NCBI RefSeq assembly: GCF_004011825.1
Contig: NZ_RKLO01000002.1
Coordinates: forward strand, 496,001-560,000
Reading direction: 5' to 3'
Length of the DNA: 64,000 nt
Source: Rhodococcus xishaensis
GTDB lineage: Bacteria > Actinomycetota > Actinomycetes > Mycobacteriales > Mycobacteriaceae
Shown: one piece after another, positions 48,667 to 56,266 of the stretch
Position numbering within the stretch: the first letter of the stretch is position 1
Layout: each line of letters starts with the position of its first letter
Translations under genes and position numbers: made by a program
The notes under the pieces: generated by a model
The model's database searches: none
The model's input: the letters and a program-made list of their open reading frames with translations, nothing else
What the model was told of the DNA's origin: nothing

Positions 48667-50073
48667 TCACTGGGCCTGGCTCACCGACGACATGTGGAAG
48701 TCTGGAATCCGCATGGGTGGCATAGCCGTTCGGGTGAACCAATCCTTCCATTCGCGCGGCAACGTCCGTTCGGCGGCGCCGACCTCCGTCGCACGGCGCA
48801 GCAGATCGAGCGGGCTCTCGTTGAACCGGAAGTTGTTGACCGCCGCGGTGACCGCGCCGTCCTCGATCAGGTACACACCGTCCCGGGTGAGCCCGGTGAG
48901 CAACGCGGTCGCCGGATCGACCTCGCGGATGTACCACAGCGTGGTCAACAGCAGGCCCCGCTCGGTGCGGGCGACCATGTCGTCGAGCGTGGCGTCGCTC
49001 CCACCCGTGAGCAACAGGTTCTCGCCGGGCACCGCGACCGGCGTTCCGAACTCTGCGGCCGCGGCCCGGGGATAGGCGAGGGCGCTGATCACGCCGTCGT
49101 GGAGCCAGTCGACCCGAGCGGCGGACATGCCGTTGTCGAACACCGAGACGGTGTCCGTCGACGTCGTGGTCGCGACGAAGGGGGCATACGCGAGACGGTC
49201 GGCGTGTGGATCCGAGTACAGCGTCAGCGGAATGTCGGTCAGGCGCTCGCCGACGCGGGTGCCGCCGCTGCGGGAGAACGCCGTGTGCCCCTCCTGCGCA
49301 GCACGCCCCTCCATCGCCCACACGAGCGGAATCAGCAGGTCTGACACCGCGGACGGTGGCAGCACCGTCTCGTACCGGCCGGCCGGGAGGGAGACCGTGC
49401 GCGCCGACCAGTCCAGTCGACGTGCCAGATCCGCCAGCAGCACCGGGACGGAGACGTCGGTGAAGTCGGGGCTCGCGGCGCCGACCCAAGCGCTCGCATC
49501 ACCGCGCTTACCGTTGATCTCGATCGAACCCGTCGGCTGGCTGAAAGCCCGGCGGATGCCCTTCGAGGTCGCCAACCATGTGCTGTGCAACTGGTGGTGT
49601 GCGAACCCGTAGAGCCGATCGGTGCCGTCGAAGCCTTCGGCCAGGCCCGGCACCAACGCTTCGAATATCCCGACATCCGTCGTCGCGGGCCCGTCGGACC
49701 ACGTGCCTTCGTCCGCCTCGCCGGTGAGGTCGCCGGTGAGTAGGTCCATTGCGTCCTCGGCGGGTTGCGCAGAACGAGCGGCGGTCTCGCTGGCCTGTAC
49801 CACGGCGGCCACCGATTCGGCGTCGACCGTTGACGACGTCACCGCGCCCACCCTGGCGGTGCCGCCGTCCCGGACGATCGAGATCACCGTCCACGACCGC
49901 GAGGCCGACACCCCGTTGGTGGTCATCGAGTTACCTGCCCAGCGCAGCGACGCCTCGCCCACGTCAGTGACCAGCACCATCGTTTCGTCGGCGGTCGACC
50001 TCGCCAAGGCCTCCTCGACCAGTTCCTGTGCCGTGATCACCGCGGACCCTCCGCTCCGGTCACTGTCCGCCAC
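48667..50073 (-). CDS. TldE/PmbA-like subunit
   Basis: A 468-residue TldD/PmbA family protein lacking the HExxxH zinc motif, so it is the non-catalytic TldE (PmbA) type. It has ALARSTADETMVLVTDVGEA at the start, ENLLLTGGSDATLDDMVART, and the C-terminal LTRDGVYLIEDGAVTAAVNN with FRFNESPLDLLRRATEVG. It should form a heterodimeric peptidase with TldD. The GTG at 50073 overlaps the tldD end by 14 bp; a GTG nearer TAQELVEEAL is an alternative. Confidence 0.88.
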   Translation of the reverse strand: MADSDRSGGSAVITAQELVEEALARSTADETMVLVTDVGEASLRWAGNSMTTNGVSASRSWTVISIVRDGGTARVGAVTSSTVDAESVAAVVQASETAARSAQPAEDAMDLLTGDLTGEADEGTWSDGPATTDVGIFEALVPGLAEGFDGTDRLYGFAHHQLHSTWLATSKGIRRAFSQPTGSIEINGKRGDASAWVGAASPDFTDVSVPVLLADLARRLDWSARTVSLPAGRYETVLPPSAVSDLLIPLVWAMEGRAAQEGHTAFSRSGGTRVGERLTDIPLTLYSDPHADRLAYAPFVATTTSTDTVSVFDNGMSAARVDWLHDGVISALAYPRAAAAEFGTPVAVPGENLLLTGGSDATLDDMVARTERGLLLTTLWYIREVDPATALLTGLTRDGVYLIEDGAVTAAVNNFRFNESPLDLLRRATEVGAAERTLPREWKDWFTRTAMPPMRIPDFHMSSVSQAQ

Positions 50074-51616
50074 CTTCCAGGCGGGTGTTGAGTACGTTCA
50101 CGCCGCGCAGCAGCACCGACGGGCAGCCGTGGCTGACCGCGGCGACCTGACCGGGCTGCGCCTTGCCGCAGTTGAACGCACCGCCGAGGCGCCAGGTCGA
50201 CGGGCCCCCGACGGCCTCCAAAGACCCCCAGAAGTCGGTCGTCGTGGCTTGGTAGGCGACGTCGCGCAGTTGGCCGTCGATCCGTCCGTTGCGGATGCGG
50301 AAGAATCGTTGCCCGGTGAACTGGAAGTTGTAGCGTTGCATATCGATCGACCAACTCTTGTCGCCGACGATGTAGAGGCCGTCCTCGACGCGGGAGATCA
50401 AGTCGGCGGTGCTGGTGTCGGTACGCGGGTCCGGCTGCAGCGACACGTTGGCCATCCGCTGGATCGGCACGTGGTGGGGCGAATCGGCGTATGAGCAGCC
50501 GTTGGAGCGGTCCCGGCCGAGCCGAGGCGCGAAGGCGCGGTCAAGCTGGTAGCCGACGAACACACCGTCGCGTACCAGGTCCCAGCGCTGCGCCGCCACC
50601 CCGTCGTCGTCGTACCCGACGCTGGCGAGTCCGTGCGGTTCGGTTCGATCCGCGGTCACCTGCATGATCGGTGTGCCGTACCTCAGCGTGCCGAGTAGAT
50701 CGGGTGTCGCGAACGAGGTACCGGCGTATGCGGCTTCGTACCCGATCGCGCGGTCGTATTCGGTTGCATGGCCGATCGATTCGTGGATCGTCAGCCACAG
50801 GTTGGTGGGGTCGATCACGAGGTCGGTCGGGCCAGGCTCGACGCTCGGTGCCTTGCTCTTCGCCCCGAGCAGGCTGGGGATCTCGGCGAGCTCTGCGTCC
50901 CAATCCCACCCGGTGCCGGCCAGATACTCCCATCCCCGGCCGACCGGCGGGGCGAGAGTGCGCATCGTCTCGAACGTACCGGCGTCGGCGTCGACGGAGA
51001 CTGCCTCGAGCTGTGGATGCAGGCGCACCCGCTGCTGGGTGATCGTGGAGCCCGCCAGATCGGCGTAGAACGTCTGCTCCTTGACCTGAAGACAACTCGC
51101 GAGCACATGGTCGATACCGTCCGCGTCCAGCAGGATTCGCGAGTAGTCGTCGAACAGTGCCACCTTGTCGGCCGTGGCGATTGCGAACGGATCGCGGTCG
51201 TAGCCGGACACCCACACCGCGTCGCGGTACACCGGTTCCGGTGCGAGCACGACGCGTTCGCGGCTCAAGGTGCGCAGGGCCCGGGCCACTCGTACCGCCT
51301 CCGCCGCGACTGCCGCAGCGCGCTCCGGAAGAAGCTCGGCGTGCGATGCGAACCCCCACGTTCCGTCGATCACGACCCGGACCGCGAACCCGGTCTCGAC
51401 GCTGTCCTGCACCGATTGGACCCTGCGGTCGCGCAGGCGCAGCGACTGGGTCACCAGGCGATGTACCCGCAGATCGGCGTGCTCGGCTCCGGCGGTCCGG
51501 GCGACGGACAACGCGGCGTCGACGAGCGCAGAAGAGGGCAGACTCGTGAACTCGGGGTCGACCGGACGGTCGGAGGCGATCGAGCGTGGGACCCCGGCGC
51601 CATGCGTGACGATCAC
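50060..51616 (-). CDS. tldD: TldD-like zinc metallopeptidase
   Basis: A 518-residue catalytic TldD. The zinc motif is LWLTIHESIGHATEYDRAIG near residue 285 (HExxxH), and the third-ligand Cys region is GCSYADSPHHVPIQRMANVS and the C-terminal GGAFNCGKAQPGQVAAVSHG. TldD/TldE pairs degrade unfolded peptides and mature some modified peptides. The GTG at 51616 is supported by TAGGCT 6 nt upstream. tldE is immediately downstream. Confidence 0.92.
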   Translation of the reverse strand: MIVTHGAGVPRSIASDRPVDPEFTSLPSSALVDAALSVARTAGAEHADLRVHRLVTQSLRLRDRRVQSVQDSVETGFAVRVVIDGTWGFASHAELLPERAAAVAAEAVRVARALRTLSRERVVLAPEPVYRDAVWVSGYDRDPFAIATADKVALFDDYSRILLDADGIDHVLASCLQVKEQTFYADLAGSTITQQRVRLHPQLEAVSVDADAGTFETMRTLAPPVGRGWEYLAGTGWDWDAELAEIPSLLGAKSKAPSVEPGPTDLVIDPTNLWLTIHESIGHATEYDRAIGYEAAYAGTSFATPDLLGTLRYGTPIMQVTADRTEPHGLASVGYDDDGVAAQRWDLVRDGVFVGYQLDRAFAPRLGRDRSNGCSYADSPHHVPIQRMANVSLQPDPRTDTSTADLISRVEDGLYIVGDKSWSIDMQRYNFQFTGQRFFRIRNGRIDGQLRDVAYQATTTDFWGSLEAVGGPSTWRLGGAFNCGKAQPGQVAAVSHGCPSVLLRGVNVLNTRLEGGGQ

Positions 51617-51622
51617 GCGCCC

Positions 51623-51628
51623 AGCCTA
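51623..51628 (-). promoter_or_regulatory. -10 box for leaderless tldD
   Basis: TAGGCT on the minus strand ends 6 nt before the GTG at 51616. Confidence 0.5.
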
Positions 51629-51838
51629 GTCGGCTTCGCAAGGGTCGCGCGGACGGTGCGCGGCCGATCGGCCTCCTACTGGTGACGCCGACGCGGGTAG
51701 AGTCCGAACACGAACCTCAGAGCTACGGGACTACGTGGTTGAAGGCGGTCGTGCGGGAGAAATCCAGGGTCGTCGCTCGTTGACCGGATAGAGCACCTGC
51801 CAGCACCCAGCCGGCACCCGCCACCGAAAGGACTCTCC

Positions 51839-52342
51839 ATGGTCGCCCTACTCTTCGTCAGCTACGTCGTGGTGGAGGTCGCCGCCCTGATTTGGGTGGG
51901 AAGCACGATCGGCGTGCTGTGGACGGTTCTGCTCCTGATCGCCGGATCCACCGTCGGCATGGTGCTGGTCAGGTCGCAGTGGAGGGCCGTCATGGATGGC
52001 TTCCGCCGCGCTACTCGCGGTGAGGTCTCTCCCACCGGCGCGGTTGCGGACGGCGCGATGGTCGTCGCCGGGTCGGTGCTGATGTTCGTTCCGGGCTTGG
52101 TGACATCAGCGCTCGGCTTGCTCATGCTCCTGCCACCGACACGATGGGCCCTGCGTCCGCTTGCGGTCCTGCTGGCGGGCAGGCGCGCGGCCGTGACCCT
52201 CGCCGGCGCCGAGTTCGCCTCCCGGACCGCGGGAGCGCGGCGAGGGCCCGTCATCGACGGCGAGGTCGTCGATGTTGAACCGGATGTCGATTCCGATGTC
52301 CGGTGGGGTGGTCCGACCCAGGAGCCGCGCGCGCTGCCGTAG
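51839..52342 (+). CDS. fxsA: FxsA family membrane protein
   Basis: A 167-residue membrane protein with the FxsA core: VVVEVAALIWVGSTIGVLWT, then LIAGSTVGMVLVRSQW, and GAVADGAMVVAGSVLMFVPG with LVTSALGLLMLLPPTRW. About four membrane segments are followed by an acidic cytoplasmic tail. In E. coli FxsA modulates phage F exclusion; the role here is unknown. It corresponds to Rv2053c. ATG has AAAGGACT upstream; the amidohydrolase gene starts 18 bp after it. Confidence 0.88.
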   Translation: MVALLFVSYVVVEVAALIWVGSTIGVLWTVLLLIAGSTVGMVLVRSQWRAVMDGFRRATRGEVSPTGAVADGAMVVAGSVLMFVPGLVTSALGLLMLLPPTRWALRPLAVLLAGRRAAVTLAGAEFASRTAGARRGPVIDGEVVDVEPDVDSDVRWGGPTQEPRALP

Positions 52343-52360
52343 CAGGCACACTGGTTCTCC

Positions 52361-53977
52361 GTGAGTACCCAACTGTTGGTCGGCGGCCGCATCTACAGCC
52401 CCAGTGCCCCCGACGCGACCGCTATGGCAGTGACCGACGGCGTGGTGGTCTGGGTTGGGGAGGATCGTCCCGGACGCGCACTCCACCCCGGCGCGCAAGT
52501 CATCGAACTCGACGGCGCCTTCGTGACGCCGGGGTTCGTCGACGCCCATGTGCACGTGACCGCACTCGGCCTGCAATTGACTGGGCTGGATCTCGGCGGG
52601 GTCCGGGACAAGACCGAATGCCTCGATCGGGTACGCCGATTCGCGAGTGAGCACGATGGCCCAGTCGTCTGGGGGCACGGGTGGGACGACAGCCGCTGGC
52701 CGGATGCCGCCCCGACGACGGCCGAACTTGACGAGGCGGCGCCCGGCCGTTCCGTATACCTCACACGGGCCGACGCGCACTCGGCGCTATGCTCGACCCC
52801 CCTCCGGCAAGAGACGCCCAGTCTGGCGTCCGCGCCGGGTTACACGCCCGACGGCGCTCTCACCGGTGAGGCGCACCACAGCGTGCGCGCCCGGGCGCGA
52901 GCGCTGTTGACGCCGACGCAGCGCGCACACGCCCGGGTCGCGGCACTCGATCATGCCGCGGCGCAGGGCATCGTGGCCGTTCACGAGTGCGGCGGACCCG
53001 ACATCAGCGGGCTCGACGACTTTCGAGACCTACTCGCCGCCGTCCACCGTGTCGAGGTTCGCGGCTACTGGGGGGAAGCCGTGGACTCGCCCGAGGCGGC
53101 CACCGAACTGCTTGCCCGGAGCGGAGCGCACGCCCTCGGCGGTGACCTCTTCATCGACGGTGCCCTCGGCTCGCGCACGGCGGCGGTGCTGGTGCCGTAC
53201 CACGATTGCGCGGGCCACCGCGGGACCACCTATCTCGACACCGACACCGTCGCCGCGCATGTGCGGGCCTGCACCCTCGCAGGCATCCAGGCCGGGTTCC
53301 ATGCAATCGGCGACGCTGCAGTCGCCGCCGCCCTCACCGCGTTCGGGACCGTCGCCGAGGAGCTCGGCGGACCGGCCCTCGCAGCCCGTGGCCATCGGAT
53401 CGAGCACCTCGAGATGGTGACCCCGGAGCAGGCCGCGCAGCTCGGCTCCTGGGGCGTGATCGCGAGCATGCAACCAGTGTTCGACAGACTATGGGGCGGC
53501 CCCGACGGCATGTATGCGCAGCGCCTCGGCGCGGAGCGGGCGGCGCGAATGAATCCGTTCGCACCCATCGCGGCGACCGGGATGTCGCTGGCGTTCGGCT
53601 CCGACGCCCCGGTCACCCCGATCGATCCTTGGGCGATGCTGCGAGCCGCAGTTCACCACCGCACACCCGGCAGCGGCGTCTCGCCGCGGGCGGCGTTCGC
53701 CGCAGCGACCCGCGGAGCCTGGCGGGCCGGCGGCGTCCGGGACGGCATGGCCGGCAGCCTCATCCCGGGAGCGCCCGCGTCGTACGCGATCTGGGATGCC
53801 GACGAACTGGTCGTCTCGGCCCCCAGGGATTCGGTGCAGCGGTGGTCGACCGACCCACGTTCACGCGTCCCAGCGCTTCCGCGGCTCGACGACGACGCCC
53901 GTGCACCTGTGTGTCTGAAGTCGGTACATCGCGGAGTGACGGTCCACGAGCGCGGAGTCACGGTCCATGAGCACTGA
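52361..53977 (+). CDS. amidohydrolase family protein (YtcJ-like)
   Basis: A 538-residue amidohydrolase 3-type enzyme. Metal-site motifs are VTPGFVDAHVHVTALGLQLT near residue 60, FHAIGDAAVAAALTAFG (His), HRIEHLEMVTPEQAAQLGSW (His) and LAFGSDAPVTPIDPWAMLRA (Asp). The family includes exoenzyme-regulatory AepA and formamidase-like proteins; substrate unknown. The last residues are a duplicated GVTVHER/GVTVHEH from a 21-bp tandem repeat. lnt starts inside its 3' end (11-bp overlap). Confidence 0.88.
   Translation: MSTQLLVGGRIYSPSAPDATAMAVTDGVVVWVGEDRPGRALHPGAQVIELDGAFVTPGFVDAHVHVTALGLQLTGLDLGGVRDKTECLDRVRRFASEHDGPVVWGHGWDDSRWPDAAPTTAELDEAAPGRSVYLTRADAHSALCSTPLRQETPSLASAPGYTPDGALTGEAHHSVRARARALLTPTQRAHARVAALDHAAAQGIVAVHECGGPDISGLDDFRDLLAAVHRVEVRGYWGEAVDSPEAATELLARSGAHALGGDLFIDGALGSRTAAVLVPYHDCAGHRGTTYLDTDTVAAHVRACTLAGIQAGFHAIGDAAVAAALTAFGTVAEELGGPALAARGHRIEHLEMVTPEQAAQLGSWGVIASMQPVFDRLWGGPDGMYAQRLGAERAARMNPFAPIAATGMSLAFGSDAPVTPIDPWAMLRAAVHHRTPGSGVSPRAAFAAATRGAWRAGGVRDGMAGSLIPGAPASYAIWDADELVVSAPRDSVQRWSTDPRSRVPALPRLDDDARAPVCLKSVHRGVTVHERGVTVHEH
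53930..53971 (+). repeat. 21-bp tandem duplication at gene junction
   Basis: Two 21-bp units (53930-53950 and 53951-53971) differ at two bases. In unit 2 one change turns ACG into ATG, which is the lnt start codon at 53967. Confidence 0.8.
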
Positions 53978-55565
53978 GCCGCGTCTCGACAGGCGAGCCC
54001 TGACGACGATCCTGCGCGACAGTGTGCTCGCGGTCGCGTCGGGCCTGCTGCTGTTCGGGAGTTTCCCGCCTCGACCGTTGTGGTTCCTCGCACCGCTCGG
54101 AATCGCATTGTTGACCGCGGTTCTCACCAACTACGGCGGCTGCGGCCGGACCCTGCGCGCCGGTTTCGGTTACGGATTTCTGGCCGGGCTGGGGTTCCTG
54201 GTTCCGCTGCTGCCGTGGATCGGCGAATACGTGGGCCCGCTGCCCTGGCTGGCCCTGGCTGGGGCCGAATCGGTGTTCATCGGGTTGTTCGGCGTCGGCA
54301 CGGTGCTCGCCGCGCGCCTGCGCACCGCCCCATGGGTGGTCGCGCTCGCGGTCGCCGCAGTGTGGAGCCTGACCGAGTGGTTGCGGTCGTCGGTGCCGTT
54401 CGGAGGGTTCCCCTGGGGGCGGCTCGCTTTCGGACAACCCGAGGGTTGGTTGTTGCCGTTGGCCGCGCTCGGCGGTGCGCCCCTATTGAGCTTCGGGGTC
54501 GCCCTGACGGGCACGGGACTGGCGGCGGCCGCGATCGTCTGGGCCCGACGGCGGTCGCTTCGGGCGCTGGTCGGGCCCGTCGCAGTGGCCTGTGTCGCGT
54601 CGGTCGCGGCGGTGGCGACCGTTCCGTACGTGGACGCGGATTCCGGCGGCGACCGGACCATCACCGTGGCCGCGATCCAGGGGAGCGTTCCCCGTCTCGG
54701 GCTCGACTTCAACGCCCAGCGCCGCGCGGTGCTCGACAACCACGTGCGCCGGACACTGCAACTGGCGGACGACATCGCGGCCGGCCGAGAACCGCAGCCC
54801 GATGTGGTGGTGTGGCCGGAGAATTCATCCGACATCGATCCGCTCCGCAACGCCGACGCGGCGGCCGGGATCACCACCGCCTCCGAAGCGGTGGGGGCAC
54901 CGATCCTCGTCGGTGCGGTGCTGGTGAACGCCGACGGCACTACCACCAACTCGGTGATCGTGTGGAACGGGGCCGAGGGGCCCGGCGACCGCCACGACAA
55001 GAAGATCGTCCAGCCGTTCGGCGAATACCTGCCGTACCGCAGCTTTTTCCGGCTGTTCTCGTCGTACGCAGACCAGGCCGGCAATTTCGTGCCAGGGAAC
55101 GACAACGGCGTCGTGACTGCCGACGGGATCCCGATCGGTGTCGCCACCTGCTACGAGGTGGTGTTCGACCGCGCCCTCACCGAGTCGGTGCGCGACGGCG
55201 CGCAGCTGATCGCGATCCCGACGAACAACGCTACGTTCGGCGACACCGAGATGACCTACCAGCAGTTGGCCATGTCGCGAGTGCGGGCCGTCGAACACCG
55301 CCGCGATGTGGTCGTCGCGGCCACCAGCGGGGTGAGCGCGATCATCGCTGCCGACGGGTCGGTCCGGCAGGAAACGCCCCTCTTCGCGCCGGCTGCGCTG
55401 GTCTCGGAGGTCACTCTTCGCACCACTACGACACTGGCGACTCGGCTCGGCCCGATTCCGGAGGTTCTGCTCTGCCTCGGAGCCGCCGCGGCCCTCGCGC
55501 TCGCCGCGGTGCGCAGCCGCAGACCGTCGGACTCCGGTGAGCATTCCCGCGTGCAGAGGACGTGA
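53967..55565 (+). CDS. lnt: apolipoprotein N-acyltransferase
   Basis: A 532-residue Lnt that adds the third acyl chain to lipoproteins. The N-terminal half has about six membrane segments (GFGYGFLAGLGFLVPLLPWI and AVWSLTEWLRSSVPFGGFPW). The C-terminal nitrilase domain has the triad Glu in VVWPENSSDIDP, Lys in RHDKKIVQPFGEYLPYRSF and Cys in IGVATCYEVVFDRAL. In M. tuberculosis the lnt/ppm1 functions are fused; here Lnt is separate and is followed by an NRPS locus. The start lies within a 21-bp repeat. Confidence 0.95.
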   Translation: MSTEPRLDRRALTTILRDSVLAVASGLLLFGSFPPRPLWFLAPLGIALLTAVLTNYGGCGRTLRAGFGYGFLAGLGFLVPLLPWIGEYVGPLPWLALAGAESVFIGLFGVGTVLAARLRTAPWVVALAVAAVWSLTEWLRSSVPFGGFPWGRLAFGQPEGWLLPLAALGGAPLLSFGVALTGTGLAAAAIVWARRRSLRALVGPVAVACVASVAAVATVPYVDADSGGDRTITVAAIQGSVPRLGLDFNAQRRAVLDNHVRRTLQLADDIAAGREPQPDVVVWPENSSDIDPLRNADAAAGITTASEAVGAPILVGAVLVNADGTTTNSVIVWNGAEGPGDRHDKKIVQPFGEYLPYRSFFRLFSSYADQAGNFVPGNDNGVVTADGIPIGVATCYEVVFDRALTESVRDGAQLIAIPTNNATFGDTEMTYQQLAMSRVRAVEHRRDVVVAATSGVSAIIAADGSVRQETPLFAPAALVSEVTLRTTTTLATRLGPIPEVLLCLGAAAALALAAVRSRRPSDSGEHSRVQRT

Positions 55566-55830
55566 GAATCTGCCGCCGATCGCCGGCCCGGTGCCACAAC
55601 GGGTAGTCGCGGATCGTATGAGGCGAACCCTGAAAGCCGGGATTTCGGGGTTTTTCCGAACCCATATTCAACTCACGCGTCCCGTGGGTGTTCTCCCGTC
55701 ACAAGGCCGACTTTTCGCGGGGTGCATCCTCGGCTTGCGCGCCTAACATGGTGTAACGAACCTGGTAGGGAGCGCGAACAACCGTGTGGGTGTGCACCAC
55801 TATGCGTCGAAGCGATCGAGAGGTGAAGTG

Positions 55831-56064
55831 GTGACAAGTCCATCTACCCCCTTCGAGGACCCTGAAACCGAATACCTGGTGCTGGTGAACGAGAAGAACC
55901 AGCATTCGCTGTGGCCCGCGTTTGCCGACGTTCCCGTCGGCTGGGCGATAGCGCACGGAAGGGCGTCCCGTCGTGCATGCGTCGACTACATCGACCGCAA
56001 CTGGACGGACCTACGGCCGAGCACTTTGCTTGCCGCGGGAGAGCATGATCCGTCCCGCTACTAG
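55831..56064 (+). CDS. MbtH-like protein
   Basis: A 77-residue MbtH-family protein that binds and activates NRPS adenylation domains. It shows YLVLVNEKNQHSLWPAFADV followed by PVGW, then CVDYIDRNWTDLRPSTL, the conserved NxExQxSLWP...PxGW and WTDxRP pattern. The GTG at 55831 follows GAGAGG; the in-frame ATG at 55786 adds 15 residues not seen in the family. It lies 202 bp before the NRPS gene and probably serves it. Confidence 0.94.
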   Translation: MTSPSTPFEDPETEYLVLVNEKNQHSLWPAFADVPVGWAIAHGRASRRACVDYIDRNWTDLRPSTLLAAGEHDPSRY

Positions 56065-56097
56065 AAGCAGGACCACGTACCGAGGCACCGTCGACCT

Positions 56098-56134
56098 GGC
56101 CCCCATAATCGGGGCCGGACGATTCGGGCCGAAT
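56098..56134. promoter_or_regulatory. hairpin and palindrome upstream of NRPS
   Basis: GGCCCC-CATAATC-GGGGCC (56098-56116) is followed by the near-palindrome ATTCGGGCCGAAT (56122-56134). Both lie in the 202-bp MbtH-NRPS gap and could be an attenuating hairpin and an operator. Confidence 0.4.
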
Positions 56135-56266
56135 GGTCATTTTCATCTATCTACCAGGACAAATGCCGATTCTCAGGTGGCACAGAAACTGTCCGTGCGA
56201 GTTAGGGATCTTGATATGGTGTGGTCCCGATGCAACCAGGGCATTCCGCTCTCAGGGGGCTTGTAA

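Noticed and set aside
55644-55660. Terminator after lnt (TTCGG...CCGAA hairpin)
   Set aside because: The stem is only 5 bp with a T-rich loop and no good tail; too weak to call.
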